A stretch of DNA of 64,000 nt from the NCBI GenBank assembly GCA_033439795.1, contig JAUTDP010000001.1:1736001-1800000 (forward strand), in the 5' to 3' direction. The notes under the pieces were generated by a model that was given only the letters and a program-made list of their open reading frames with translations, had not been told where the DNA came from and made no database searches. How positions within the stretch are numbered: the first letter of the stretch is position 1; each line of letters starts with the position of its first letter. Shown here piece after piece: positions 37,790 through 49,539 of this stretch. The position numbers and the translations under genes were made by a program. Origin of the DNA: Sordaria brevicollis. Taxonomy: Eukaryota; Ascomycota; Sordariomycetes; Sordariales; Sordariaceae.

Positions 37790-40700
37790 TAAAATATTAG
37801 GAAATCGTACGAAAGAAGAAAATTATTATTCGAATAAAAAGAGATTTATAATATTATAATAATTTAAAAGCCGGGTAGGAATTTAAACGAAGATATTTAT
37901 TATTTATAAGGTAATAAATATATTAGGGTAAATTATTTAAAAAAAAGGAAGGCGGTTATTTACGTAAATAAAAGATAGAACTTTAAGGATTTAGATTTTT
38001 ATATCGGAAAAGATTAGGCCTCTATAACGTTTAAAAATTTAAAGGAATTATTAACCGTTTATTCGATTTATTTCCCTATTAAAACGTATAAAATATTAAA
38101 ATACAAATAGGAATTTCCCCTCCTCGAATTCTTCGAAGAAAAACCCTTAATAAGATATTAAATCGTAACCGTCGGAAATTTTAATTTTTATTATCCTAAT
38201 TAAGATTTAAAAAATAAAATTAATTTAAAAACCGAAAGATTTTGTATATAAGTATAATAGTAATATATATAATTTATTACCCCTAAAGGGGAATTGATTT
38301 ATATAAATAATATAATATAAGAAGAAAGAAATAGAATAATCGATTACGTATAAATAATATTAAAAATCGAAACCGAATATTAAAGGGTATAATAGTACGA
38401 ATAAACCGATTTAAATTATTATTTTTAGGAAATTTAAATTTATATTAAAAGAAAAATTAAAAAAGTGGAAATAAAGGAAAGTTATAATTAGAATTTAATA
38501 AATACGGAAAAAGTATAAAAAGCGGTATTATAATAGATTTCCGTCCCGGTAAAAATTAATACGAAGGAGGAATTAGAATTTACGTTCAATAAATTTAATA
38601 GAAAATTTATAAATATAATGGAAGAATTCGTTCCGTATTAGAAAAAAAATCGAAGGAAAAAAATGAAGTAATAAATGCTAAAATATAAAATAGCGACGAA
38701 AAATATAAAGCGGAAATAGTAGAAGTAATATAAAGAAAAAATATCTTTAAATTAAATAAAATTCGTAAAAGTATTAATAAAAAAAAGAAAGATTAATACG
38801 AAAATTTAATAAATAATATAGCGAAAAGGTATCGAAAGGGCGTTAAAAAATTTAAATAAATTTTAAACCCTCGAAAAATAGGCCTATACCCGAAATTATT
38901 TACTAATAAACCCGTTTAAATTCCTAATTTTTAAATAATATAAAGGAATAGAAGAAATTGAAAATTATAATAGTAAAATGAATATTCTTGCCGAACGTTT
39001 CTTCCCGAAAATAAATGTCCTTACGGATTATTTACCTAATTAAACCCTTCTTTTAAATATTAATAATTCGTTATTTATTAACGAATTAATTACTAAAGAG
39101 GATATTTAAAAGGTTTTATTTCGGATAGTTCCGAATAAAATAGTAAACGTCGATTAATATTTAAATAAATTTTTAAAAATTTATAAAAAATTATTCCGGA
39201 AAGTTATAACCGTTTTTGTAATTACGAATTTTTGTTTTAAATACTTCTTATAATAATTTAAGAATGCGAAAATAATCGTTTTTAAAAAATTAAGAAAAAC
39301 CGCCGCTTAATAAAAATTAACCGGCGTATAGAGGTTAATTTTATTATTAAATAACGTTAAGAAAATCTTCGAAACGTTTATTATTAAAAAGTTTATTTAA
39401 ACTGCGGAAAAATTTAACTTTTTACTAGAGAATTAAATAAGTAATTAAATAAATTATTCGACCGAATTTATTATCCGTATTATTATAGATATTACGTATA
39501 CGGCCTAAAAATTCGGAACCGTTATATTATTAGTACTTTTTAATTTTAAAGGCGTATTTAATAAAATTAATTATAAGTAATTATTATATACCCTATAGGA
39601 AATATAATTCCTATAATAAATTTTCGAATAAATAGCGAATTTCGTTAACGGACGAAGAGGTTCCCTCTTCTTTAATAACGAAATATCCGCTCCCTACGCT
39701 ATAGAAGCCGGAATACCCTAAAATTCCCCCTTTTCTTTAATTTTTTTTATCCTTTTTATTACTTTATTATATTATAAATTAATTATAATTAAAAATATAA
39801 TTACGGTCGGTTTCGCCGACGATATTAATATTATTATTATAATAAGGATTACCGAAGAGAATTATAGGATATTTTAAACGGTATAGGAAATTTACTCCGA
39901 ATAAATAAAAGAGAAAAGTATAAAATTCGAAGCGAATAAGACGGAATTAATATATTTTACGCGGACGAGGGTATTAAGAATGGAAATTTTTTAATTCGGA
40001 AATATTATACTTCGATTAATAAAATCGATAAAATTTTTAAGCGTTTAATTAAATTATAAATTTAATTATTGAATTTATATAGAGGTTATTAAAAAGAAAA
40101 TAAAGATTTAAATGAATATATTAACCCAGTTAATTATAAAAATTTAAAATTATTCCTTTATTCGTACGAAGGAAATTTATACCAAATATATTCGAAGTAT
40201 AATTATATATAAAATTTTAACCTTTTATTAATTAATAGAAATATATAATAAACCCCGAAGGATAATAATCGGATTAATTAAATATTAAATTAAATATTTA
40301 AAAGTTATCGCCGGGGCGTATAAGGTTACGCCGGTACGGAATTTTAAAACGGAAATTTTTTGCCTATTATTCGACCTTTATTTTAATAAACGGGTAAAAA
40401 TTTTCGAAAAGAGATTCGCCTATATAAATTAAATTAAATTCGTCCGAAGAATAATAATTTAAGTAATTAATTATATTTAAATAAAATGAGTAAGAAATTA
40501 ATTATTTATTAATAAACCGGAAAATAGTACCGTTAAAATTAAATAAACGGAAGAATAAATATTAATAAAGAATTTTATAATAATTATAGTAAGACCGCCT
40601 CCGGTAATAGGCGTACCCGTTTAATTATTATAACCGTTAAAATTTTTAATTTTTGATCGAAAATATAATTAAAAAATATTATAAAAAGAAAATAGGTATT

Positions 40701-41245
40701 ACGCTATAATTATTAATTAATAATAATAATAACTAAATTAAATCGGCGGTATAAATTTATAGGTATTAATTTCGATTTAAAATTTAATAATATTGTAATA
40801 AAACGGTATATAATCGGTTAAAAAAAGAAGAAGCGGAAGAAAACCTAACCTTTAGAAGATAATAAGGATTATTATTTATTAATAAAAGTGAAGAATTCCC
40901 TCCTTATTTAAACGAGAACGGAGGTAATCGGCTTTAAAACCTTCCTTTTCCAAAGGAGAATCCCTAATATTAATACCCCTATTTATTTATACGGATTAAA
41001 ACGAGAAATATTCTATTATATTATATTCGAATATTTTTAGATAGTAAATACGTAATTTATAATAACCGATTAGCTATAAACGTAAGAATAATTCTAAATT
41101 TATTTAAACGATAAAATTAAGGCCGAAAGAATTTTATTATAAATATTTTAATTAGGACAATTAAATGAATACCGTTTAATAATCGAATTAAAAAAAGAAT
41201 AACGAAATGAATTCGTTCGTTATTTTTAATTTTCTTTTCTTCCTT
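37790..41245 (+). pseudogene. LINE ORF2 pseudogene with intact GFADD motif
   Basis: This is the endonuclease and RT in full order. Motif C at 39809-39823 reads GFADD followed by INII, the only copy in the window with the presumed ancestral catalytic box unchanged. Motif B just upstream reads AGIP-NSPFSLIFF-like with a stop at Gln. The thumb near 40308-40335 reads VIAGAYKVT-like. Many TAA/TAG stops elsewhere make it non-functional. Confidence 0.8.
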
Positions 41246-41331
41246 TTCTTTTATTTTTATTTATTAACGCGCTAAAATAAAAATAAGGGGAGGATTTCTA
41301 TTTAATTAAGAATTTATTAAGCTGTAAAAGG

Positions 41332-41900
41332 GTTTTAATTAATTAAAAGGTATAGGCGAAATACGGGGGAATACGGATACGGCTTTAGAAAAATTAACGT
41401 AAAGATAAGATACAATAAAAGGAAGATTTACCTTTTCTCTAATATATAAAAGAATTTATTATTAATAAAGAATTTAATAATATATTCGAAATTAATTTTA
41501 ATATCGGTATTAATTATATTAAATATAAAAATTAATAAAAGAAGGCGAAAGGGAGATGAATTTTCGCCTTTATCCTCGTCGGAAGTTTCTATTATTTTAC
41601 AAAACGCTTTAATATATTTTTAATAAAGAATAACTATTTTAAATTAATTATTATTATTAAAGGAAGGAAAAGTTTAAAAAAATCCGGGGGATAGGGGGTT
41701 TTTATATTTAGGGGAAGGAAGTCCTTATATTAATATAAATTATAATAGAAATATAATTATAATAGGGGGAGGAAAAGGATAGAAGGAATGAAGGAAAATT
41801 TAATAATTAGGAGGTTTAATAGCGGTTAGAAGGGTAAATAGGCGGGGAAATAAAAGGCGGAAAGCGGTAATAAATAAAAGACGGGACGGCGGATTAGGAA
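41332..41900 (+). pseudogene. LINE ORF3 remnant lacking its N-terminal half
   Basis: Only the part after the deletion remains, equivalent to reference 10768 on: INFNIGINYIKYK and FYYFTKRFNIFL-like blocks near 41490-41620. The deletion removes the repeats and the KAKANxAG block. Confidence 0.45.
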
Positions 41901-42006
41901 GGCGGAACGGTTTAATATTTTAATATAATAGTAAATAGAAGGGATAAGACGGATATTAATCGCGTTGGCGGTGGGTATATACTGCAATTATAGAACGCCG
42001 AAGAAA

Positions 42007-42028
42007 CGGCGCGGATAAGTCTATACTA
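42007..42028 (+). other. 3' UTR hairpin, degraded
   Basis: The left arm CGGCGCGGA is intact. The right arm has become TCTATACTA-like through C-to-T changes and no longer pairs. It contrasts with the intact stems at 2604 and 36801. Confidence 0.5.
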
Positions 42029-42159
42029 GGAAATATAACCGGGGTTTTTATCCGGGGCGTTTAACGCCTACAATTTTATCTTACGGGGAATTGGAGATAG
42101 ACCCTATATTATATTGGCGCTATAAATTTAATTAGGGAATAAGAATTTTACTTACTTAT

Positions 42160-43700
42160 ATTATAAAAGCTAGAATACTTTAAGGTTCCCTCCTCTCCTT
42201 AATTCTTTTTATCCTCTTTATTACCCTATTATACTATAAATTAATTATAATTAAAAATACAATTACAGTCGGCTTTACTAACGATATTAATATTATTACT
42301 ATAGTAGAGATTATTAAAGAGAATTATAAAATATTTTAAACGGTATAAGAAATTTATTCCGAATAGGTAAAAGAGAAAAATATAGAATTCGAAGCGAATA
42401 AAACGGAATTAATATATTTTATATAAACGAAGGTATTAAAGACGGAAACTCTCTAATTCGGAAATATTATATTTCAATTAATAAAATCGATAAAATTCCT
42501 AAACGTTTAATTAAATTATAAATTCAATTATCGAATTTACGCAGAAATTATTAAAAAGAAAATAAAAATTTAAACGAATATATTAACCCAATTAGCCGTA
42601 AAGATTTAAAATTACTCCTTTATTCGTATAAAGGAAATTTATATTAAATATATTCGAAGCGCGATTATATATAGAGCTTTAACCTTCTATTAACTAATAA
42701 AAATATATAATAAACTCTAAAGGATAATAATCGGATTAATTAAATATTAAATTAAATATTTAAAAATCGTTATTAGGGCGTATAAAATTACGCTAATATA
42801 AAACCTTAAAACGGAAATTTTTTACCCGCTATTCAATTTCTATTTTAATAAATAAATAAAAACTTTCGAAAAGAGGTTCGCTTATATAAATTAAATTAGG
42901 TTCGTCCGAAGAATAATAACCTAAATAATTAATTATATTTAAATAAAACGAATAAAAAATCGACTATTTATTAATAAATTAAAAAGTAATACCGTTAAAA
43001 TTAAATAAATAAAAGAATAAATACCGACGGAGAACCTTATAGCGATTATAATAAGACCGCCCCCGGTAATAGGCATACCCGTTTAACCGTTATAATCGTT
43101 AGAATTTTCAACCCTTAATCGAAAAGTATAATTAAAAGATACTACGAAAAGAGAATAAATATTACGTTATAATTATTAATTAATAATAACGGTAATTAAA
43201 TTAAATTAATAATATAAATTTATAATTACTAACTTCGATTCGAAATTCAATAATATTATAATAAAATAGTATATAATCGGTTAAAAAAAGAAGAAACGGA
43301 AGAAAACCCAACCTTTAAAGGATAATAAGGATTATTATCTATTAATAAAAGTGAAAAGCTCCTTCTTCGTCTAAGCGAAAACGGAGGTAATCGGCCTCAA
43401 AGCCTTCCTTTTTTAAAAGAGAATCCCTAATATTAATACCCCTATTTATTCGTACGGATTAAAACGGAAAATATTCTACTATATTATATTCGAATATCTC
43501 TAAATAATAAATATATAATTTGTAATAACCGATTGGCCGTAAACGTAAGAATAATTCCAAATTCATTTAAATAATAAAATTAAAGCTAAAAGAATTTTAT
43601 TATAAATACTTCGGTTAGGACGATTAAATAAATACCGCTTAATAATCGAATTAAAAGAGGAGTAGCGAAACGAATTCGCTCGCTATTTTTAATTTTCTTT
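42160..43700 (+). pseudogene. LINE ORF2 remnant: RT motif C to C-terminus
   Basis: Motif C near 42270-42285 reads GFTND (first Asp to Asn). The thumb segment is near 42768-42795 and the Cys/His motif near 43440-43500. The N-terminal RT half and the endonuclease are not part of this segment. Confidence 0.7.
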
Positions 43701-43749
43701 TCTTCCTTTTCTTTTACTTTTATTTATTAATACGCTAAAACGAAAACGG

Positions 43750-45175
43750 GGGGAAGATTTTTATTTAATTAAAAATCTATTAAACCGCAAAAACGACGAC
43801 CTATTTAATTATTACTTCTTTTTATAATTAATTAAAACCTTTAATATTTTATTATTATTAACGAATAAACGGTTCTATTTATCGAATTAACGAATATATT
43901 AATATATAATATTAATTACAAATTAATATTAAGCGAACTAATTATTATTAATAAAAACGGGATTAATAAAACGAATAGTTAGCGAATTAATTTCTATTAA
44001 AGAATTACTATAGGAAAGTATACGAATATTATTACTATTCTAAAGAATTTTACTATTACCGCTATAAAGTAAATTACTACTACTATTACGGAATAAACTA
44101 TTATTATTACTATAAAAAATACTACCTAAAAGAATATAATTACTAATTAAATTATCCTTATTAAAAAGGAAAAATTCGTAATAACTTTTCTAAAAATAAT
44201 CGTTAACCGACTATTTTCTATAGCGAATAAATTGCTTAAAAGTATTAATAAAGCCGTTACTAATAAAGTAAAAGCGAATTACGCCGGTAAATTCCTTAAT
44301 AATAATATAAAGGCGGATAAAATAATCGCGAAACTTATTACTAACCGGGTCTTTAATAACGACCTTCTCTTAAAAAATATTATAGAAATTATAAAAACCG
44401 CGGGGTATATCGATTATATAATATAAAACCGTTAAAATATATTAAATAACTTAATTAAATATATTTAAAAACGAATTAAAATAAGAGATATTAATAATAT
44501 AGAAAATAGTAATTTATTTAAATAATTAAGAATATAATAAATCGATTTAATAATAACCTTTATATAAATATTATAATTTAAAACGGCCGGGAAGGTAAAA
44601 AGGGCTTTAATTAATTAAAAGGGATAAACGAAATATAAAAGAATATAAATATAATTTCAAAAAGGTTAATATAAAAATAAAACGTAATGGAAGGAAGATT
44701 TACCCTTTTTCCGATATATAGAAAAATTTATTACTAATAAGGAATTTAATAATATATTCGAAATTAATTTTAATATCGGTATTAACCGTATTAAATATAA
44801 AGGTCGGCGAAAAAGGGTAAAGGGGAGACGAATTCTCGCCCTCATTTTCGTCGGAAATTTCTATTATTTTACAAAACGCCTCAATGCGTTTTTAATGGGG
44901 AATAACTATTTCGAATCGATTATTATTATTATTAAAAGAAAAAGAAATTTAAAAAAGCCTAGAAAATAAAGGGTTTTTATATTTAAGGGAGGGAAATCTT
45001 TACGTTAATATAAACCGTAATAAAAACGTAATTATAATAGAAAGAAGAAAAGGATAAAAAAAATAAAAGAAAATTTAATAATTAAGAAATTTAATAACGG
45101 TTAAAAGGGTAAACGGGTAGGGGAATAGAAGGCAAAAAACGGTAGTAAATAAAAAACGGGACAGCGGATTAAAAA
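43750..45175 (+). pseudogene. LINE ORF3 remnant with 64-codon open block
   Basis: 44232-44426 is free of stops and reads INKAVTNKVKANYAGKFL, then ADKIIAKLITNRVF and AGYIDYI. This aligns residue for residue with the open block at 1513-1749 in another copy. The initial ATA/ATT-rich context shows that its first codon is not a genuine start. Confidence 0.48.
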
Positions 45176-45281
45176 GGCGGAATAATTTAATATTTTAGCG
45201 TAATAGTAAATAAAAAGGATAAAACGGATATTAATTATATTAGCGGTAAATATATATTACAATTATAAAACGCCGAAGAAG

Positions 45282-45303
45282 CGGCGTAGATAAATCCGCG
45301 CCG
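45282..45303 (+). other. 3' UTR hairpin, weakened
   Basis: CGGCGTAGA pairs with TCCGCGCCG except for two positions mutated on the left arm; the loop is TAAA. It is the family hairpin. Confidence 0.55.
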
Positions 45304-45435
45304 GGAATTATAGCCGGGGTTTTTATCCGGGGCGCTTAACGCCTACGGTTTTATCCTACGGGGAATCGGAGATAAACCCCATACTATATTAGCGCTATAA
45401 ATTTAATTAGGGAATAAGAATCTTACTTACTTATT

Positions 45436-46704
45436 GACCTAATTATTGAACTAATTATTAAATTAGCCGCCGAGTTAACCGCCCCGATTCTTAGGAATAT
45501 TAGTAATTAGAAGGGAATCGAATATTTTTTACGTAGTAGAAGCTTCGCCGACCGTAATACGAGCGATATTCCTTTTGCATTTTAATAAAATTATAGCTTC
45601 GGGTAAGAATAATTATAATAGGATATTTATAAGGAAGTTCGGAGGGAAAAAGCCCGTAAAATTAAATAAACCCGTAAAATTAAGGATGCCCGTAAAAAGG
45701 TAGAATAATTTTATAAGGCTAAGGATATCCGTAAAGCCGAGGAAGTTCGTAGGGTAGAAGATGCTTATAAAAAAAAGGCCTAATAGAAGAAATTTCGTTA
45801 AGTATAAAAGGCTAAAGAAAAAGGTAAAGAAAAGGTTATTATAAAACCCCCTATACCCCCGTTTAATAAATCGATTATTAGTATATTTATTACCCTTAAT
45901 TGTAAAATATTAAAGGTTGGCTACTTTAGCTTTAATTTTAAATCCCATTTCCGGCTTATCGACGAAGACGATAATAAACCCAATTTTAATAATAATAATA
46001 ATAATAACAATAATAGCCTTAATTTTAACGATAATAACGATAATATATTTAGTGATGTTAGTTTTCGTCGTCGTATAAATACCGCCGCTGGCTTTAATTT
46101 TGGCGCTAGTTCTAGTAGCGTATTTTCTATTCCTTTTAATAGAAGTCGAAGTATTAGTGCCGGTATTTTTATATTTACTTCTAGTATTTTTCTTCGTACT
46201 ACTTCCAGTAATACCTTAAATTTTAATTTTCGTAAGCGTAAAAAGGGTAAATAGGATGATAGCCGTCCGTTAATAAATTCCTACCCTAAATTTTTCTAGG
46301 AACTTAGCCGTATTAATTTTTAAAAGCTATGCGAGGAGGGTATACTAATTAAATTAGATTTTAATATAATCGATAGTGAATATTAATGCCCTATTAATAA
46401 TAACGATTTTATATAAAGTATTAAATGTATTTAAGGTGTTAAGCCGCTTTAAAATAATGTTATCGTTATTAACGAATTGAATAAAGAGCTTCGATGGGCG
46501 TTATTTTTATATTATTATGATTAGTTTTTTAATTACTTCGTTTTTAATACCGTACTTAATATTGATACCCGTTCCAAACGTTTTAAGGGCTTTCGTGAAT
46601 ACGTTTTAAAGATTTATTGTACGGAAAAATCGAATTTCCTAAATTATAATTTAATATCCTTTTTTAAAGATTTCGTTTTTAATAAACTATTCCTTCCAAA
46701 ATAA
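45436..46704 (+). pseudogene. RIP-damaged 423-codon frame of unknown identity, not LINE
   Basis: One frame runs 1269 bases from just after a LINE tail to a TAA at 46702-46704 without frameshift. It is broken by roughly two dozen TAA/TAG and no TGA. Order of features: an N-terminal segment (LAAELTAPILRN); a long Lys/Arg/Glu-rich, probably helical stretch (about 45630-45840, for example RKAEEVRRVEDA); KPPIPPFNKS; an Asn tract (about 45984-46015); Ser-rich GASSSSVFSIPFNRSRS; a basic RKRKKGK; and a C-terminal part with ELRWALFLYYYD and FKGFREYVLKIYC. It keeps more CpA/TpG (about 25 TpG) than the LINEs, so RIP was milder. It occurs once in the window. The N-terminus may be cut off by the LINE. I do not recognise it; a gag-like or accessory protein of another transposon, or a host gene, are possible. 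Confidence 0.55.
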
Positions 46705-46706
46705 AA

Positions 46707-47757
46707 AACTGCTTTAGAACCGGAAACGCCGATTTCTGGTCGAAGAGCGCTCCAAAACGAAAACCGATAACGGGAATCAACTTAGAAAGGTTTTTTACGT
46801 CCCTTACAATATCCCGCAACGATTATAGCGACGATAATATATTATTATTATTAATAATAATTAATAGCGGTATTTATAAATTCGAAAATAGCGTTTATAA
46901 CCCGTTCGCAGGATTTTTAATATTTAACGACCCTAATATAGCGCGCGCCGTAAAGATTTTGGAAAAAACGTAAAAAGATAACGAAATTATAAAGAAATTT
47001 ATCGCTAAAGCGAATAAATTTTCGGATTATAATGCCATTTCGTTCGAAGATTATAATTAGGTTCGTAAATTATTTCATAAATATATAAAAATCTTTACGA
47101 AGAAAAATAAAATAATATACCCCAAAGTTAATAAAATTAATAACGATTAAATTATTCTTAAAAAGGATTTTAACGATTTAAAGAAGACGATTTTATAAAA
47201 ATTATAAAAAAATATTAAAGAGGCGTTAAAAATATAAACCGGAATTATAAAAAACGTTCTTTTTAAAACCGGGTTTATGTTTTAATATATTATAATTATT
47301 ACCCCCCCTGCGAAAATATTCCTTATTAATTACGATTGTACCTTCTTTATTCGAAATATTATAATCGATATTTAATATTCGAAATAAACGAATAAATAAA
47401 TTAAAATTAAAATTAAGAAAATATTTCGCTATTTAAAAATTAGTATTTTTAATATTATATAAATTATTATAAAATTATTTACGACCGGAAATTATAAAAT
47501 TGTATTTAATAACGCTATACGCGAATAATATTAATAATATTAAATTTAGGCTAAAAAAGTCTTTAGCGAAAAAGTATTTATATTTTTAAATATTATTATA
47601 TTAATTATTAAAGGGTTCTTTTAAGCGAATATTATTAAATATATAAAAATAGAGGATATTATTTATAAAATATAATAAGCGAACCCGAACGCTTCTATTA
47701 TTAAAATATATTTATAAAAGAAGAGAATTAGCGAAAATAAAGGACTCTTTATAATAA
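46707..47757 (+). mobile_element. Tad1-like LINE, 5' part (ORF1)
   Basis: It starts at AAACTGCTTTAGAACCGG two bases after the stop of the unknown frame, and is collinear with reference 4631 to about 5685. It is cut by the 5' end of the next LINE at 47764. Its continuation is not in the window, as expected if the nested element extends beyond 64000. Confidence 0.83.
46725..47757 (+). pseudogene. LINE ORF1 remnant, N-terminal part
   Basis: The frame starts GNADFWSKSAPKRKPITGI, again with the Trp retained. KKFIAKANKFS, the C7 Pro tract near 47305 and the EYIKIEDII block follow. It ends at the junction with the next element. Confidence 0.68.
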
Positions 47758-47789
47758 AGGAAAAAACGGCTTTAGAACCGGAAACGCCG

Positions 47790-49510
47790 ATTTCTAGTCG
47801 AGGAGCGCTCTAAAACGAAAACCGATAACGGGAATCGATTTAGGAGGGTCTTTTACGTCCTTTATAATATCCTACGACGATTATAGCGACGATAATATAT
47901 CGTTATTACCGATAATAATTAATAGCGGTAATTATAAATTCGAAAATAGCGTTTATAATCTACTCGTAGGATTTTTAATATATAACGACCTTAATATAAC
48001 GCGCGTTGTGAAGATTTCGGAAAAAACGTAAAAGGATGATAAAATTATAAAGAAATTTATCGTTAAAGTGAATAAATTTTCGGATTACGACGTTATTTCG
48101 TTCGAAGATTATAATTAGGTTCGTAAATTATTTAACGAATATACGAAAATCCTCGCGAAAAAAAGTAGGGCAATATACCCTAAGGCTAATAAAATTAGTA
48201 ATAATTAAATTATTATTAAAAAAGATTTCGACGATTTAAAGAAAATAATTTTATAAAAATTATAAAAAAACGCTAAAGAAGCGCCGAAAATATAAACCGG
48301 AATTATAAAGGACGTTTTTCTTAAAATTGGGTCTATCCCCTAATATATTATAATTATTACCCCCCCTTCGAAAATACTCCCCGTTAATTACGACCGTACC
48401 TTCTTTATTTAAAGTATTATAATTAATATTTAATATTCAAAGTAAACGAATAAAGAAATTAAAATTTAAATCGAAAAAATACTTTACGACCTAAAAATTA
48501 ATATTTTTAATATTATATAAACCGCTACGAAATTATTTATAATTAGAAATTATAAAATTATATTCGATAATATTATATACGAATAATATTAATAATATTA
48601 AATTTGGGTTAAAAAGGTTTTTAGCGAAAAAGCGTTTATATTTTTAAATATTATTATATTAATCGCTAAAAGGTTCCTTTAAACGAATATCGCCGAATAT
48701 ATAAAAATAGAGGATATTATTTATAAAATATAATAAGCGAATCCGACCGCTTTTATTATTAAAGTACGCTTATAGAAGAAGAGAATTAGCGAAAATAGGG
48801 GATTTTTTATAATAGAAATTGCGATTATAAAAGTAATTAAAATTTTCCGTAAAAGATTCTTCCTTTAAAAGGGCGGCGTATATATTTATAAATTATTTAT
48901 TTCTTCGGCTAATATTTAATAATATTTTATTTATTAGGGCGTAAAATATTTAAGGAAATTTTATTATAATATTAACGTTTATAAACGCTATAATAAAGAT
49001 AAATATAATAAGGACCGTTTTAGAAAAGCGAATTACTTATTTAACGAAAATAAATCGCTAATTTTTTATATTTTATATAAAAAATATAGGTATTACGCCT
49101 TTAAAAAGAAGGTATACTTTATTTTTAAAAAAGTTATCGCGAAGGTTATTATAAAATACGCCAAAAGGCTACGCTTATTTATATATTAAAAGGATTTTAA
49201 AAAAAGTATTATATTAAAATTAATAATAATAATAAATAATAAAGATATCGATTTCCCTAACGCCCCCTTTACCGCCTATATTATAATTATTTATAAAAGG
49301 GAATTTAAAAGCGGAAATAGAAGTTATACCCGCAAATAAATTAGCGGGCCCTTTATTAAACCGAAATTAATAATTAAAGGCCCGATAAACGTATTTACGA
49401 ATTTTTAGGATTCGGGTATTCGGAACGGCGCCGGTTTAATCGCCGCCGCTAGATTAATTATTTAGAAAAAAAAAATTCCTATTCCTATTCCACCTACGGG
49501 GTTAAAAAAT
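47790..49510 (+). pseudogene. LINE ORF1 pseudogene
   Basis: This is the full-length gag-like frame: ITGIDLGGSFTSF near the N-terminus, the C7 Pro tract near 48359, the knuckle region near 48955-49130 and IAAARLII near 49440. The collinear spacing with the reference is +43140 throughout, so there are no net indels. Confidence 0.7.
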
Positions 49511-49539
49511 ATTCCTTTATAAAATAATTAATAATCCGA

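Larger units (their letters stand above)
36962..42157 (+). mobile_element. Tad1-like LINE, right part of the copy begun at 16831, with internal deletion
   Basis: It resumes ORF1 at reference 5590 and runs to the tail CTTACTT at 42157. About 810 bp (reference 9957-10768, the first half of ORF3) are missing at 41326-41332. After 42157 the sequence steps back to reference 8323. Confidence 0.85.
42158..45432 (+). mobile_element. Tad1-like LINE, 3' part starting in RT motif B
   Basis: It is collinear with reference 8323-11592 and ends with CTTACTTACTT, two or three CTTA tail units. Its start is the same target point that the reference copy used in the element at 2751-14863 (TATATTATAAAA). The corresponding left half is not separately present unless the upstream copy supplies it seamlessly. 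Confidence 0.8.

Noticed and set aside
45984..46015. Simple-sequence AAT repeat as a separate feature
   Set aside because: It is the Asn tract of the unknown frame and stays in frame with it.
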